Assembly (NCBI GenBank): GCA_043381765.1
Contig: JBHJMP010000378.1
Coordinates: 1 to 31,582 of the forward strand
DNA: 31,582 bases
Direction: 5' to 3'
Source of the DNA: Collodictyon triciliatum
Taxonomy: Eukaryota; CRuMs
In this document: piece by piece, positions 19,440 to 30,871 of the stretch
How the letters are laid out: every line of letters starts with the position of its first letter
Numbering within the stretch: the stretch's first letter is position 1
Translations under genes and position numbers: made by a program
Notes under the pieces: model-generated
The model's database searches: none
Told to the model about the DNA's origin: nothing
Seen by the model: only the letters and a program-made list of their open reading frames with translations

Positions 19440-19524
19440 GCCCGGCTAGTCTAATGGATATGATGGCGGCCTCCTATGCGAAGGCTATAGCCGCAGGTTG
19501 TGGGTTCGAGTCCCACGTCGGGTG
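19440..19524 (+). tRNA. trnR-CCU: tRNA-Arg (anticodon CCU) with 12-nt intron
   Basis: The acceptor stem pairs GCCCGGC with GTCGGGT (two G-T pairs) and the discriminator is G. The D arm is GTC/GAT with loop TAATGGATAT. The anticodon stem is GCGGC/GCCGC and the T arm is GTGGG-TTCGAGT-CCCAC. The loop reads CTCCTA, then a 12-nt insert at 19477-19488, then A, so the insert starts directly after position 37, the canonical place for a nuclear tRNA intron. The intron contains AGG (19482-19484), complementary to the CCT anticodon, as expected for a pre-tRNA helix. Without it the tRNA is 73 nt. T5 at 19535-19539 should terminate Pol III. Confidence 0.93.
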
Positions 19525-19534
19525 GCCATGAATA

Positions 19535-19539
19535 TTTTT
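19535..19539 (+). terminator. Pol III T-run terminator of tRNA-Arg
   Basis: Five T begin eleven bases after the tRNA 3' end. Confidence 0.7.
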
Positions 19540-20048
19540 GGCTTCCTGAAAAGCCTGCTGAAACACGCTCGCATTCTTCGCTACTCTGACCGCAAGCGAA
19601 GGGAGATGTGGGAATGTGTCGTGCGATATCTCCCACAGCATATCCAACCCCTGCTTCCCACGCAGCCAATAAACCAGTTGGGACGTCCACCTGACCAACT
19701 CGCTATCACTGATTTCTTTCCAGTGCTACCCTCTCCACGGTAGTGTCTTACTCGCGTTTGCTCTCTACCATGCGCACCTATCTCGCTCTTTTTATGGCAT
19801 AACCTCGCTGCATTTTGAATCGAATAAAGAAAAAAACGCGATTGCATAAAGTGAAACACCTCCTTTTGAAATCTAATATACATCGCATTAATATCCAAGC
19901 TGGGATGTATTGTGTCTCCTTCAATAGCAGTCACAATCTAGTTTCATTTTTTCTGTAGATTTACCCAAAGGGCGTATTTATGAAATGTCATTGGTTTAGA
20001 AATGGCAGTTTTTGGACTGCCATGGAGGCATGAGGTACCATTGCCTCG
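19540..20048. other. Spacer between tRNA-Arg and CTL-B 3' end
   Basis: A plus-strand 71-codon open frame starting at ATG 19528 (MNIFGFLKSLLKHARIL..., stop near 19743) overlaps the tRNA terminator. It has more GC than its surroundings but no recognisable domain, so I do not call it a gene. The motif TTTGAATCGAATAAAG lies at 19814-19829. Confidence 0.4.
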
Positions 20049-23000
20049 TCAAGTGCGAGTGGCATTTAGTATCTTGAACAGTTGTGGGTGATTCTTATTG
20101 AGGGAGTGGGGGTCCTATGAGAAAATAATAATAATAATAATAAAATTACCAGCTGTGCAATGTGGGTGCTATTTGGATGAGTTATATGATATATTTCAAA
20201 ACAGAATCAAAAGCCTTCATTTGTCGGGGATAAAGAGGGATAAGAGGCTCCCACAAATGAGCATCTACCTCTGCATAGCACACGAATATGGTATTCACTC
20301 CACTGTCTGCAACACTCATCACAAGGGTAAGAATCTATTATGAAATTAATGATAAAATATATCAAACCAAAATAAAAATATGGAAGATGAACAAAGTTAA
20401 ATATGTCCTAGTATATGAAAGTCAAAGGAACGACATCTTGTGCGAGATCTAATCAATGCAAATTCGTACCACAAATCCAATAACAAAGCCGACGATGGAT
20501 ATAGGAACCCTGTCACCGTATGATTATTCGGAAGAAAAGGATGAGCAGGAATCATAAAGACTAAACTCAAATGCACGATATATATTATTATTTATGTGCT
20601 TAGTACACCTTAGCATACTACTAAATACATGAGGAAATTATGATAGCGAACCATTCTTCTCCGTTCTCTATTACGCTGTACCAAATCCCAATCGCAAGGG
20701 CGTTTATCAGCCCAGAAATTATGGACACCATCACCAATACCCCATCAACAAGCGAATCATTTACCAAGATATCTAGGTATTTGTGAAAATAATAATAATC
20801 AACAACCAACATTCAAACAGATACGAACTCTGATCATTATTATCACATACTCCATAGGTCAAGTATGTTAACACAAAAAATGCAGATAAAATATGACTTC
20901 GAATACCGGGTCCTAGACACAGCATATTCGAACATAAATGAAAAATAGTTTTTTTTTGGAAGGCTTATTGACTTATTCCACTAGTCGTCAAGAGTCTCCA
21001 TGCGTCCTTCCCAGCTTGAACAAATGACGTGCCATATATAGCAACCTAGGATTATTGCATAAAAGGCATTTACAAACGTATTTGCGGTATTAAGGGATGC
21101 AGATGATTAGTCGATTATTATTTTTTCGCCAAGAGACCAAAAGAAATATATAATATTTCCATCTATGAATGTTAAGGATAGTCTTTGTTATTCTCATATA
21201 GTACATGAATATATGCAAAGTAGTTGAATATTTCTGCAATTCGCTCCAGAAATCTCAGCATACATTCAGCCATGCAAAATATGAAGGCAGAAATCCCCCG
21301 GTCGTCAGAGGTAGCTTGATTTCTTTGATGAATGAAATAGTAAGCTTACGAAACAAAAACCTCATGGGTAGAATAGAAGAAAAAAATAAAGAAATATAAT
21401 ATGTGATTAAACACGAGAGTGTATGTTTAGAAAAGCAATAATAGACTAACTTGGCAGATTCTGCCAAGAAACGCATCAAACGAATTATGGAGACGATCAG
21501 GGAGCCCAAACAAATAGAACCGAAAGATGAGGTAAGAGCGCTGATAAGTTCAAAGTTAATAAATGCTTCTTTTTTTTTTTGCAGCAAACTTTCTAGCTGT
21601 CAAATATTGGCAATAAAAAATACATAAAAAAAATACATCATTTCTGATTACCGTTGCATGGCTCCGAGAGTCGGATTTCGGCGCTCCGTAGCATGGAAGT
21701 ACCAAGTTGCGGTAGTACCAGCCACAGTTACGTGAATAACATTTTTGAGGACTATTCAAACATGCAAACACATGCGAATCATAAGTAAATTATTTCAAAA
21801 GAAAATTGTGGCGATGATGCTTTACTTCCTGGGAAATGAGTGCATCACTATTTTATTTTTAAATAATATACGGCAAACCTTCACTTGTCCACAGGTAGCT
21901 TAAGACAAGGTAAAGATAAAGAGCAGAGTCCCCTATGTACATGAAAAGAAAAGTTCAGTGAAGCAATTTTTGTCTGCAAAATCCCTGATCAAAATAAATA
22001 AATAAATAAATAACTTTGAGCATAAAATGCATCGCGTCTATCGATAGGTTGCTTACCGCGGTCTGTCTCTCCTTCTTCGTTATTGTCGCCCACTAATTTA
22101 TGAATGATATAAACACAATAAACTTAATAATGGTAAAGGAGGCAAAAAATGAACAAAAAGAAAAATTGAAATGGAAGCCAAATAATGTCAAACCTATCGT
22201 AATGGAAACAGTAAAGAACCACACCCCAAACCATATAATCTATTGGAAAGACGTGAAAAAAGATAAACAAATAAATAACATAATCAACATAATTGAAATA
22301 AATTAAACGATGATATGCCCCGATTTTAGGGTATAAAGAAAGTATAAAAGATAATGCCTGTGCCATCAAAACAGCAAAAGTTGCCCATATCATAGCTGGG
22401 TACATGTTGATGCAGTCAACGACAGACTGTGATAAATTCAAGTTAATATCATTTGTAAAATACGAGAAGATGCATGATTTATAGCGGAAATAAGGGGGAA
22501 AATACTTTTAGGATTGCAGCAGAAAATTTAACTCTATTTTTGACAGCAAAAACCCAAAAGAGATGAAAGACAAAAAATACAGCCAGAATGATTCCAAGAC
22601 CAATAGAACCTAAATTCATTTTAAAAAGATGTCTAGCTGAGCTATTATTTAAACGATGTGTGTGCGTGAGGGGTTACAAGCTAGGTAAGATTATTCACTA
22701 CACTTCAGGTTTTCTAGATACATATGTAAATTAAAGATCAACATATTTATACCAAACATGAATGCAAGGACCACAATGGCAATGTTGAGTATAAGGGAGA
22801 ATATCATTCCAGCCCAAATGAGTTCATATGGATAGCGTTTGAGAGATTCCAATGATATGAAGGACATTACAGTGGATATCACCACCGTAATAACAAAAAA
22901 TTTGACTACACATTCGATTGTATTCATTAATTATATTATATAATGTTATATGTACCTCTCAAAACTGATGAAAAACATGCACTTAAATGTAAACGGGATT

Positions 23001-24048
23001 CTAACTTATTTTGAGGATATCATCGTTGCTGATGCGGACGTCATCAGATGTTTCGTCGACATAATCATCCATTTTGTTGATGTTAAAGGCAAGAATGGCT
23101 AAAACGGAAATCAAATGAAGGCAGAATAGAAATGTCCTAGATTGTTAATTGTTTTCAGTTCTAGCCTCCCAAAAAATATATAAAATCTACAAGTGTAATA
23201 ATACCAGAAGACATCATGATACTCTCTTGAGTCACTAATCTTAACTTGACGGGGAATTATGACTAATTTTATTAGTTCATTAAAATTCTTTAGCAAATTA
23301 CAATGAGATGAAATATAGTAATGTAATATATCAACTAATTTCACTAAAGTACATACTTTGGTCATCTTGTATGTTATGCTAGAAGTGTGATGTGCGAGGA
23401 GTATTCGATCAAGTCACATATAATAGTTTTTTTTTTAAATAATAAAATATTATTATGGAATAGATATGATCGGCTGTTAAAAATGAAAGAGAATAGCGGC
23501 TATAAAATAATTAATTAATTAATTAATTAATAAATAAATAAATAAATGATGGCGATGGTGAAGACAGTGACAATAAATATTTTAAGCCCTTGGTTTCCAA
23601 GGATCACCTGGTCCCAGTCGATTTGCAAATCAGTCATCTGAACATCTTGCCCCTCTGTCTGCAGAGGATGTTGCGGTTGAGGCTTTCCTTTTGGAGACTC
23701 ATGCATCGAAGACGAGCGCTGATCGGTCCGAGCAAACTGATCGTGGCCCACATAAGGCGGATATTGGTTGGGCGGAGGGTACTGGTTCATAGGCTGGACA
23801 TAAGCAGCTTGCGGCGCATAATGGCTTCCAAGCGGATGCTGAGTGGGGAGCGAGTATTGATTCACAGGCGGGACGTAAGCAGCTTGCGGCGCATAATGGC
23901 TTCCAAGCGGATGCTGAGTGGGGAGCGAGTATTGATTCACAGGCGGGACATAATTGCCTTGGGTTGCGTAGTCATCGGCCAGCGGGTGGTGATAGGCAGG
24001 CTGCCCATAAGCGCCTTGAGGTGGAGAATGCGGAGGATACTGGCTCAT
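20049..24048 (-). CDS. Choline transporter-like (CTL/SLC44) paralogue B
   Basis: Complete CTL-family membrane protein, 17 exons and about 577 residues: 24048-23608, 23239-23205, 23136-23006, 22905-22753, 22609-22506, 22426-22358, 22239-22194, 22092-22057, 21932-21879, 21751-21652, 21540-21451, 21322-21205, 21045-20982, 20772-20652, 20509-20470, 20334-20269 and 20114-20049. Exon 1 encodes a 147-residue Pro/Tyr/Gln-rich cytoplasmic tail, typical of Pns1-type members, with a 25-residue repeat. About ten hydrophobic spans follow, with the motifs CLHLISV, YPAMIWATF, GTTATWYFHATER, SSFGSICLGSLIVSIIR, YGTSFVQAGKDAW, WVPISIVGF and NTIFVCYAE-DPHSLNKNHPQLF. Intron 6 starts with GC instead of GT (CAG/GCATTA), although paralogue A has GT there. 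A reading frame continues upstream of the ATG, but a CTGTGCAG just before it suggests a 5' UTR intron. The substrate is inferred from family only. Confidence 0.92.
23802..23951 (-). repeat. 75-bp in-frame tandem repeat in CTL-B exon 1
   Basis: Two nearly identical 75-bp units (23802-23876 and 23877-23951) encode a 25-residue repeat, YVPPVNQYSLPTQHPLGSHY followed by APQAA. A diverged partial third unit (YVQPMNQYPPP) lies on the C-terminal side. The near identity at DNA level points to a recent duplication. Confidence 0.93.
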
Positions 24049-24893
24049 CTGCACAGGGGGGGTTAAACAAAGGCCCTGGGTGTTCTTACTAGACGGCTCT
24101 GTCTTTACCAGCGAGTTGTGTTTTGTGTTTTTTGTTTGTTTTGTTTTTTGTTTTTGCTTTGCTTCTGTCCTTGTTTTCGAGGACACTGAGAACAGACAGC
24201 ACAGAGAAGCACAGAGAAGCACAGAGAAGCACAGAGAAGCACAGGAAGGGCGAATCGCTGGTGTTGCGCCTTCCTTGCCAGAGATACTCCAAGCAGACCG
24301 GATTCTTTTCAGGCAACAAAGCCCATCCGGAGAAAGCAAGAGACAAGTTCATTGCTGCAAGTCTAAAGCAGGTGCAAGAATGTTGACGTGGCACGTCAGG
24401 TTGTGTGACATGGCGGTTCAGTCAAGCAAATACGTATATATACACAAATCTATATACCTAAATCTGGAAATTAAATAATATTGTGGGTGAGGGATGCTGG
24501 TCGGATTCCCTGCTGAGCAGCGCGCCAAGGAAAGATGGATTCCCCACGCCCGGCATCATCGGCTCGAAACTGCGTGAAGTGCAGAGGGCGAGAATGAATG
24601 GCCAACAATTTGCGAAATCATACGGGTAACTGGGAGAAACCCCCGTAATACTGGGGAGTGTTTTGATGTTCATCAATATCCGCACTGCTTCGTGAAGGGC
24701 GTGGGTGGGGTTTAATTAAATATATTGTATAAGATACGCAATAATATCCCCCAACACGGTGGCTGTGCCTAGATAAATTTGAAAGATATTCTGGTGCTCT
24801 GGAAAGTTATATATCCTGGAGACTATCAATTTTTTTTATTTTTATTTTTAAGAAAAGAGAAAGTATATTCTTCACTTCTTGGTGACTTGAAGT
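24049..24893. other. Intergenic region, CTL-B 5' side to CSN5 3' end
   Basis: Holds a 10-bp minisatellite (AGCACAGAGA, about 4.7 copies, 24198-24244), GC-rich sequence to about 24700 that probably carries the CTL-B promoter and 5' UTR, and AT-rich sequence up to the CSN5 stop. A minus-strand open frame at 24458-24685 has no recognised domain; it could be a 5' UTR exon of CTL-B. Confidence 0.5.
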
Positions 24894-27193
24894 TTATTTT
24901 CTCGCACAACACCCGTTGAAAGCGACATCCTTTCCAAGAGAAACTAGCAAGGCCTGAAGTTGTTCTAGTCCAACTTTTGAGCTAGAAGTAAATTTTGAAG
25001 TTTAGTAAGTGAATTTATTCGTAATTGTGAAGATGATCATTCGTAAGCTCATCAATTAGATTGTGATGATAAGTCCTCGTCCTCGTCCCAACAATTAGAG
25101 GGGGGTCTTTAGAAGGAAAATAAGATAAAAAAGCAGGTAAAGAATCCCTACGAAGGCCTCTGTAAATTTTACCTGTCTTTCGTGATTCTTGCGATAGGCC
25201 CTTCGCTTTTCTTCTCAGGGAGAGAATAACCAGAAATTCGCATCGTCTGCGCAAACTGACGATTCAATTATAGCTTCAGAAGATATGAAAAAGCATAGGA
25301 TAATGTGTGATACACATAAAAGAAAAAACGGATGATAGGTTATACAGATTTTTGCGCAGATGCAATCAATGGATTTTATTTTAATGAAAGACTACCTGCG
25401 CCTCTGCTTGCTCTACTTTCAAGGCTAAATCTGCCAGTTGACCTGCGAAGTGGTCACGATTCTTGAAATAAAAAAAATTTTAATTTTTTTTTAAAAAAAG
25501 TATTTTATCGGAAGATACATGATTATTATTGTTTTTTTTTCTCCTGGGGCTGAGGTTGGTAAAGATGTTTTTTTTTTTAAGTTAGAGGGTCTATATTTCT
25601 GTACATGTTTATCGAGAAGGAAAATATTGTCTCGAGTGCATATTACAAATAAAATTAAATTAAATTAATTACAGTGAGAAGTGGAGACGAGGCCAGAGTA
25701 TTAACCCAATATTTGTTCCATAGAATGTCAAGAAGATGTGTGTCCAAGGAGGATTTGTAGTACTTGATGTCCAAACTGTAATACTTTTTCGAGTGAACTC
25801 CAAAATCCTCAATCTTATTGCTAGGGATTGTTTGGTATTCAGAAGGACCAGCTTCTGGAGGAATGTAGCCTTCAGGATAGGTTCGGAATGCACCTATTTC
25901 GACTTTCCCAGCGCTAATTGTTCGTGTTGGGTCAACCTGGAAATGAAGTTGAATAGTTAGCAAGGCGGAAGGGGAAGAGCTACTGCAAATAGGTACATTA
26001 TGTTAAGGTGGAGGTAAGAATGCTTCATTAACAAATTGAGAATGAAATATTATGCATTTTTTTGTTCCATTTCATTTTCTTCTAGTAAATTCAGCTTTTT
26101 ATAATTTCTCATAGATGTTGGAGTATGGTGTGGGTATGACATGAAACTCTTTTTTTTTTAAAAAAAAGAAAAATAATCCAAGTGGCCAATTTTGTTACAG
26201 CTATTGCATCTAATTACCACAACAGCGAGCCATGGTTCTTGGTGCTGTTGATTGAGTTTTTGAGTTTCCACATCAATTCCTGAAAGCCAGCAGCCAAATC
26301 CAGGATGGCTGTGATACCACCCAACAGCATGTTCAACGCGACCAACCTTATAATTTTATTCATTACATAAATCTTATTTTAGTCCTCGTCAATATTTTCT
26401 TTCTTGAAAATAATAAAGGGTGAAGTTTGGTATCTTGACAAATACATGTGATGAATTAATCCAACCATTTTGATGAGTTCCAGGTACCCAATCATATATT
26501 CATAACCATCCACAGCGGCATTGACACGGGTCTCAGTTCCTTCCACAGGCAATGCAAATGCGTCAGTTACAATCATGGTATTCTCTTGAATTCTCCCCTG
26601 CATTATGCCCATAATCTCTATGTTTCCTCCAGAGCGTGCGTGCATGACCTTATATACATTTAAAAGAAAAAAAAGATAAAAGTGAGAAAAGTGTGATGAA
26701 CGATGAAAATCGATGTAATTTTTTCTTTTGTATTTAAACAAAGCCTATCATTTCATTATCTTTGAGTAAAATTTGCCAATAAGTGAATTTATCACCATCC
26801 ATGAAAAAAAAAAACAACTGATACCATCTTCAATAGAGCCAATGCAGATATATGGACGGTTTTGAAGTAGTGCGGACTAGATGAATTAAACACATAAAAA
26901 CCAGTAGCAAATGGCACGTAGAAAAGTGTTAAGATCAACGCAACAGCGACTCATATAATGTTGTCGAATTAAATAGAAAAGACGAAAAGAAAACGTTAAA
27001 GTCAAAAGAAAAAAGAAGAAGAAAAAATTGCATTCAAAGAGCACAAATAACAAAAGATTCACTCTCTCAGCCACGGGCGAGCGCTGACCAAGGAAGCGTG
27101 GACTTGGGCATTTCCTCCGTACAGCGCGTCTGCGTCCACAGTCTCCACTTGGTTTGCGGCTTCCCAATTCCTTTGTGCGATCGTTGCCTCCAT
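24894..27193 (-). CDS. CSN5: CSN5, COP9 signalosome JAMM metalloprotease
   Basis: Zinc isopeptidase that removes NEDD8 from cullins within the COP9 signalosome. Exons 27193-27063, 26876-26825, 26648-26466, 26346-26218, 25936-25673, 25461-25396, 25255-25173 and 24981-24894 give 331 residues, close to the usual 334. The MPN+ domain is complete: catalytic Glu E72 in [13 protein letters not shown], and the JAMM motif [14 protein letters not shown] with H134, H136 and D147 (plus S144). Other hallmarks are [53 protein letters not shown] and [11 protein letters not shown]. The C-terminal helix diverges ([20 protein letters not shown]) and ends CCARK. Exon 7 could begin at 25246 instead of 25255, since both acceptors are in frame. 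Three of its seven introns end in AAG. Divergent from the PDRG1-like gene. Confidence 0.96.
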
Positions 27194-27916
27194 TCGTAGT
27201 ATCTATATCTTATTTATTGACTAATTCACCCTTGTCATTGTATTGTTGTTTATTACTGTTTGTTTTGGTTACGTGACGAAAAGGCTGCTGCGAACTGAAG
27301 AGGAAGAAAAAAATAAGGAGGAAAAGGGAAGAAAGAAAAATAATTGAAAAACATAAAATACAAGGGCAAAAGAGAAAAGGCAGGAAAAAAAAAAAAAAAA
27401 GGAAAAAGGAACCAGACATCATGAGAGAAAAATAAGGCCTTCGTCCTTTACTCTGGCTACAGTTATCGATCAGCTTAGCGGGATTTCACTGGCCTCAGTA
27501 CGGGCCGTGAGTCCAAAACATTTTTGATTTATGAGCCGAGACAGTATTTTTATTTTGATCGGATTATATTCACCAAAAAAAAAAAAAAAAAGCTGGCGAT
27601 TCCAATGTTTTCCATATCGATGTTTGTTTGTTTGTTTGTTTGTTTGTTTGTTTGTTTGTTTGTTTGTTTGTTTGTTTGTTTGTTTGTTTGTTTGTTTGTT
27701 TGTTTGTTTGTTTGTTTGTTTGTGTGTTTGTTTGTTTCTTACTTCCCGTTTCTTATTCCTTTCGATTCCATAATTGTGTGTGGGAGGACTTTACTTAGTT
27801 TTGATTCTTTCCAAAGGATAATTTAGTGTCTGTGGAGGTGTTTTTTATTTACCCATTTTATTCTACTGGAGCAGCTGCAAGTCGAGACAAAACCACTCTG
27901 AAGGATTCGGGAGAAG
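27194..27916. promoter_or_regulatory. Divergent intergenic region, CSN5 / PDRG1-like
   Basis: A 720-bp bidirectional spacer that must contain both promoters. It carries purine-rich runs (27297-27410), a short GC-rich block (27440-27515) and a large TTTG microsatellite. I could not place transcription starts. Only the head-to-head gene arrangement supports the promoter call. Confidence 0.45.
27621..27736. repeat. TTTG microsatellite
   Basis: About 29 TTTG units with a TGTG interruption near the 3' end lie roughly 180 bp upstream of the PDRG1-like start codon, in its presumed promoter or 5' UTR. The complementary CAAA unit also forms the array at 16979-17042. Confidence 0.95.
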
Positions 27917-29012
27917 ATGGACAGAATTGCTGGTATTCTACTTGAAGAAAATAGAAAGAAAAAAGCAATGCTTACTGTTCTTCTGGCCAATAAACTAAAG
28001 AAAGAAAGAAATCACAAGAATAGCCCACAAGTATATATATCCTTTGACACAATATGTTCAATTCTTTTTTCTTATGTTTTTAAAAATAATATGAATTTTC
28101 AGAGGACATATCCATGCAAGTGGAAGAGCTTGCTGAGACCGTGCTTATTGGCCAACAACAAGTAAGCAAGCTCATCATCATCACATTGAATAAATCTTAA
28201 TGCCAATACATCGTCGAATTTATTCCAATTGCTTACCGTGGTCGAAACATCAACCTCGCCTTTTTATAAAGTCGCTATAAATCCACCATTTCCTCGGTCC
28301 ACACAGAAAGATAAATAAAAATGTCAATTTAATTGCATTCTATGAGCAAGAGAATTAAATGCTAACATTTATTTTCATAGTTGGTGGATTATGATCGCAG
28401 AAAGAACATGAACCGTGAGGCACTTTCGGCTCTGAAGAAATTTTCACCCGAGCGTAGGATTATTATGATTACTCATCTCAACAAGATAAAACAAAATATT
28501 CTTTTTTTTCCCCATCAGATTACGTTTCCAGAACCCCAGCTCAATTATTCTGCAGATTCTCATTGACACAAAACTATGTCTCAGAAAAAGTATGGATGAG
28601 CTTCGGTGATATATTTATCAAGCTTCCTCAACCCGCCACTAAGAAGCTTCTTGAAGAAAGTTTGAAAAATTCATGCTGTTATACAGATGACGTGCTCATA
28701 CTCACATAGCCTATGTTGAAAGTATGAAAAAATAAAGAGATTTACTTTAAAATTAGATCAACAAAGAATTCAAACAGAGTCTGATAAGCTTCGACAAGAA
28801 ATAAAGGAAAAGGCGAGGCTACTTAATGACATGGAGGGGAGAGACGAAGTTAGTTCTCATCTCAAACAATATACATCATATGGACGCATGACTATGATAT
28901 CTTTATGTAATCGAATGATTGTGGTATCGTCTAGGAAAAGGAAGAGTGGGAAGCACTCAGCCGACTCAAACCGCTTAGCCGAGGTGACATGAATGTACTC
29001 AGAGAGAAATAA
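27917..29012 (+). CDS. PDRG1: PDRG1-like prefoldin-family protein
   Basis: Small coiled-coil protein related to PDRG1, a prefoldin-like subunit of the R2TP/URI chaperone assembly. Exons: 27917-27932, 28103-28161, 28381 to about 28451/28453, about 28556 (or 28519) to 28659, 28757-28848 and 28935-29012. The family pattern is QVEELAETVLIG, LVDYDRRKNMNREALSAL, then VWMSFGDIFIKLPQPATKKL, a second helix ESDKLRQEIKEKARLL, and the tail EWEALSRLKPL. It has the two-helix, beta-hairpin layout of a beta-type prefoldin. The first exon is only 16 nt. The junction of exons 3 and 4 is unresolved: a GT donor at 28454 requires acceptor 28518 and inserts about 13 extra residues, whereas a GC donor at 28452 with acceptor 28555 gives a more family-like length. 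AATAAA overlaps the stop codon, followed by a run of A. Confidence 0.85.
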
Positions 29013-29901
29013 AGCAAAAAAAAAAAAAAAGTGACACACACATACAGCTGGATATCAGATTAATAAAAGTATTACTTTTTTTTTTTAAAAAAAAAATTAC
29101 AAAAAAAAGAGTCCAATTTTGAAATTGTCTATTGTTAAAATTAGTCTTGAGTACATTATTTTTTCTCGAATGAATTATTGTATATAACAACGAGGTCCTC
29201 TGTAAACACGGGAAAGTAAAGTATTATTCGATTGACTGACTTTTTTTTTGTTCAATAACTTTTGCCATCTCCCATTTGCCCGCACTATGAAAAAAGGAAG
29301 TATCTATGGAATTATTCTTTTTTTTTTTTGTATTCAAACAAACCTCTAAATGCCATAAATATGCCATTTAACCAACATAAGACAATCATCTGGAATAGAT
29401 GTGTGATTATCACCAGCACACGTATGTTTTCCTCTTGCCTTACTGGATTTGTTCCATTTTGTTTTTGAACGGAAACAATAAATTCGCTCTAGGAAAAACT
29501 TGACACCATTAGACATTTTACCAAATCTTCAGCAAAATTTATGGTAGTCAGCAAATAGTAATGATTTCTTCATAGTTTTTTTTTTTTTTTAAAAAAAAAA
29601 AGGACTCATTTGCTCGATATAAGGGCATTTATACCGCCTGCTATAGTTACATTTCATGTATATACTCAAAAAAGTGTCGGTGTAAGTCTTCGATTTTTAT
29701 GATAATTTTAACCGTGATTCTACGTATGCTAACGAACTAGAATACCTTTTTCAGCCCTTTTAAGTATTCTATTTTTAAATGTATATATCTCTTTGAAGAA
29801 TAGCGGGAAAAGATGATTTCAAACGTATGAAAGATAGATTGTACAAAAGGAATCAGCATGTTTTATCTATATCCGATGAAAATAAAAGGGAAAACCAAGG
29901 G
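29013..29901. other. AT-rich intergenic region
   Basis: Lies between the PDRG1-like stop and the stop of the minus-strand gene at 29902, so it is a convergent 3' region. It contains two T-run/A-run palindromes (29076-29096 and 29576-29601). The open frames are AT-rich noise, and I see no gene. Confidence 0.5.
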
Positions 29902-30871
29902 TCAAGATGGAGGGGTTGGTGGCAACGAAGAGGTAGAAACAGAAATAGGCGATAGAGGTTGGATAGGAGAAAGGGGTATTTCAATATTCCTCTGTTTGCA
30001 TTCGCTTTGAAAACATATCGAATAGATTTGAAGAGAGAACGGATTTGCCTTCATCGTTCGAATGGCTTCGAATTTGTATGGACCCTCCAGAGTTGTTGGG
30101 GTAGATGACCCTGGATTGTCCCTCATTGTAAAACAATTGTATTTTTTAAAAGAAAATATTTAGAAGAAAAGGAATAGATAGACAGTGAAGAAGTCAAATT
30201 ACAAGGGTGGTGCAGATGAGATTTAGAAATACTCTTAAATTCTCACCGTCCTCTTTTTCAACAGAAATCCAGTCTTGGGAATGCTCAATACTCACGCTCG
30301 TTTTCGTTCTTATTTCCACATCAAATGTGCTTTCTTATGTAAATCAATAAAAAGTTAGCCAAGATTTTAAAAAAACTCCCCCCCCCCCTGTTTTTTTTTT
30401 TGAAAAAAAGACACAAAAATTATAAATCAAACACATAAAACTAAAAATACCTTTTGGTAGAGGAGTTCTAGATTGCGCATAAAGTTTGATTTTTATCAAA
30501 GAACTCCTAAAATCTGCTTAGTATGTTTGAAAAGTAAGATGGTAGGGAACTGCTTTTTTTTTTTTTATTGTAGAACATGTGAATGATCAAATAAAATATT
30601 GCTTTTTTTTTTTTACCTTCATGTAGCTCGGCCATTGTTTTGGAAGATACTTTGCTTGTAGCTGCCTGCATAGAGACAACAAAAAGTCACATTATGCAAT
30701 ACATATTGAGTTTCTTTTAGAATTATTATGTTATTGTCTCACTGTAGGAAATGTATAATGTTATGTAATCTTGGTATCTACATACATTTTTTTCATAGGG
30801 TATTCAGTCAATCGTATGAATATGCCATCAAACCTGAAACCCGACTACAAATTTCTCAATGGTATTCTTCT
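29902..30871 (-). CDS. 3' part of an unrecognised multi-exon gene
   Basis: I do not recognise this protein. Five exons join in phase on minus: 30871-30849, 30665-30617, 30467-30451, 30329-30247 and 30110-29902 (TGA stop). They read RRIPLRN-L, QLQAKYLPKQWPSYMK, NSSTK-S, TFDVEIRTKTSVSIEHSQ..., then a longer last exon with SSTPTTLEGPYKFEAIRTMK and a Pro/Ser-rich tail ending SSLPPTPPS. Support comes from splice sites, phase agreement and higher GC than the flanks, not from homology. More 5' exons probably lie at 30872-31582, for example one around 31435-31363 with KYKVPVWRSRMDLLTSYITE. An alternative reading joins 30665-30617 to a short C-terminus ending KKAHLMWK. Confidence 0.4.

Noticed and set aside
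19451-19698. Minus-strand open frames with a WDSNPQP / LEPTT-like peptide overlapping tRNA-Arg
   Set aside because: This peptide is the antisense translation of a tRNA gene, a well-known source of false protein predictions.
19528-19743. 71-codon open frame just after tRNA-Arg
   Set aside because: Overlaps the Pol III terminator and has no recognised features. Kept only as a note in the spacer entry.
24198-24244. Possible CRISPR-like short repeats
   Set aside because: The 10-bp units are directly adjacent with no spacers, so this is a minisatellite in a eukaryotic genome.
24049-24339. In-frame upstream extension of CTL-B beyond the ATG at 24048
   Set aside because: It runs through a 10-bp minisatellite with Cys/Leu/Ser repeats and is preceded by an acceptor-like CTGTGCAG at the chosen ATG, so it is more likely UTR.
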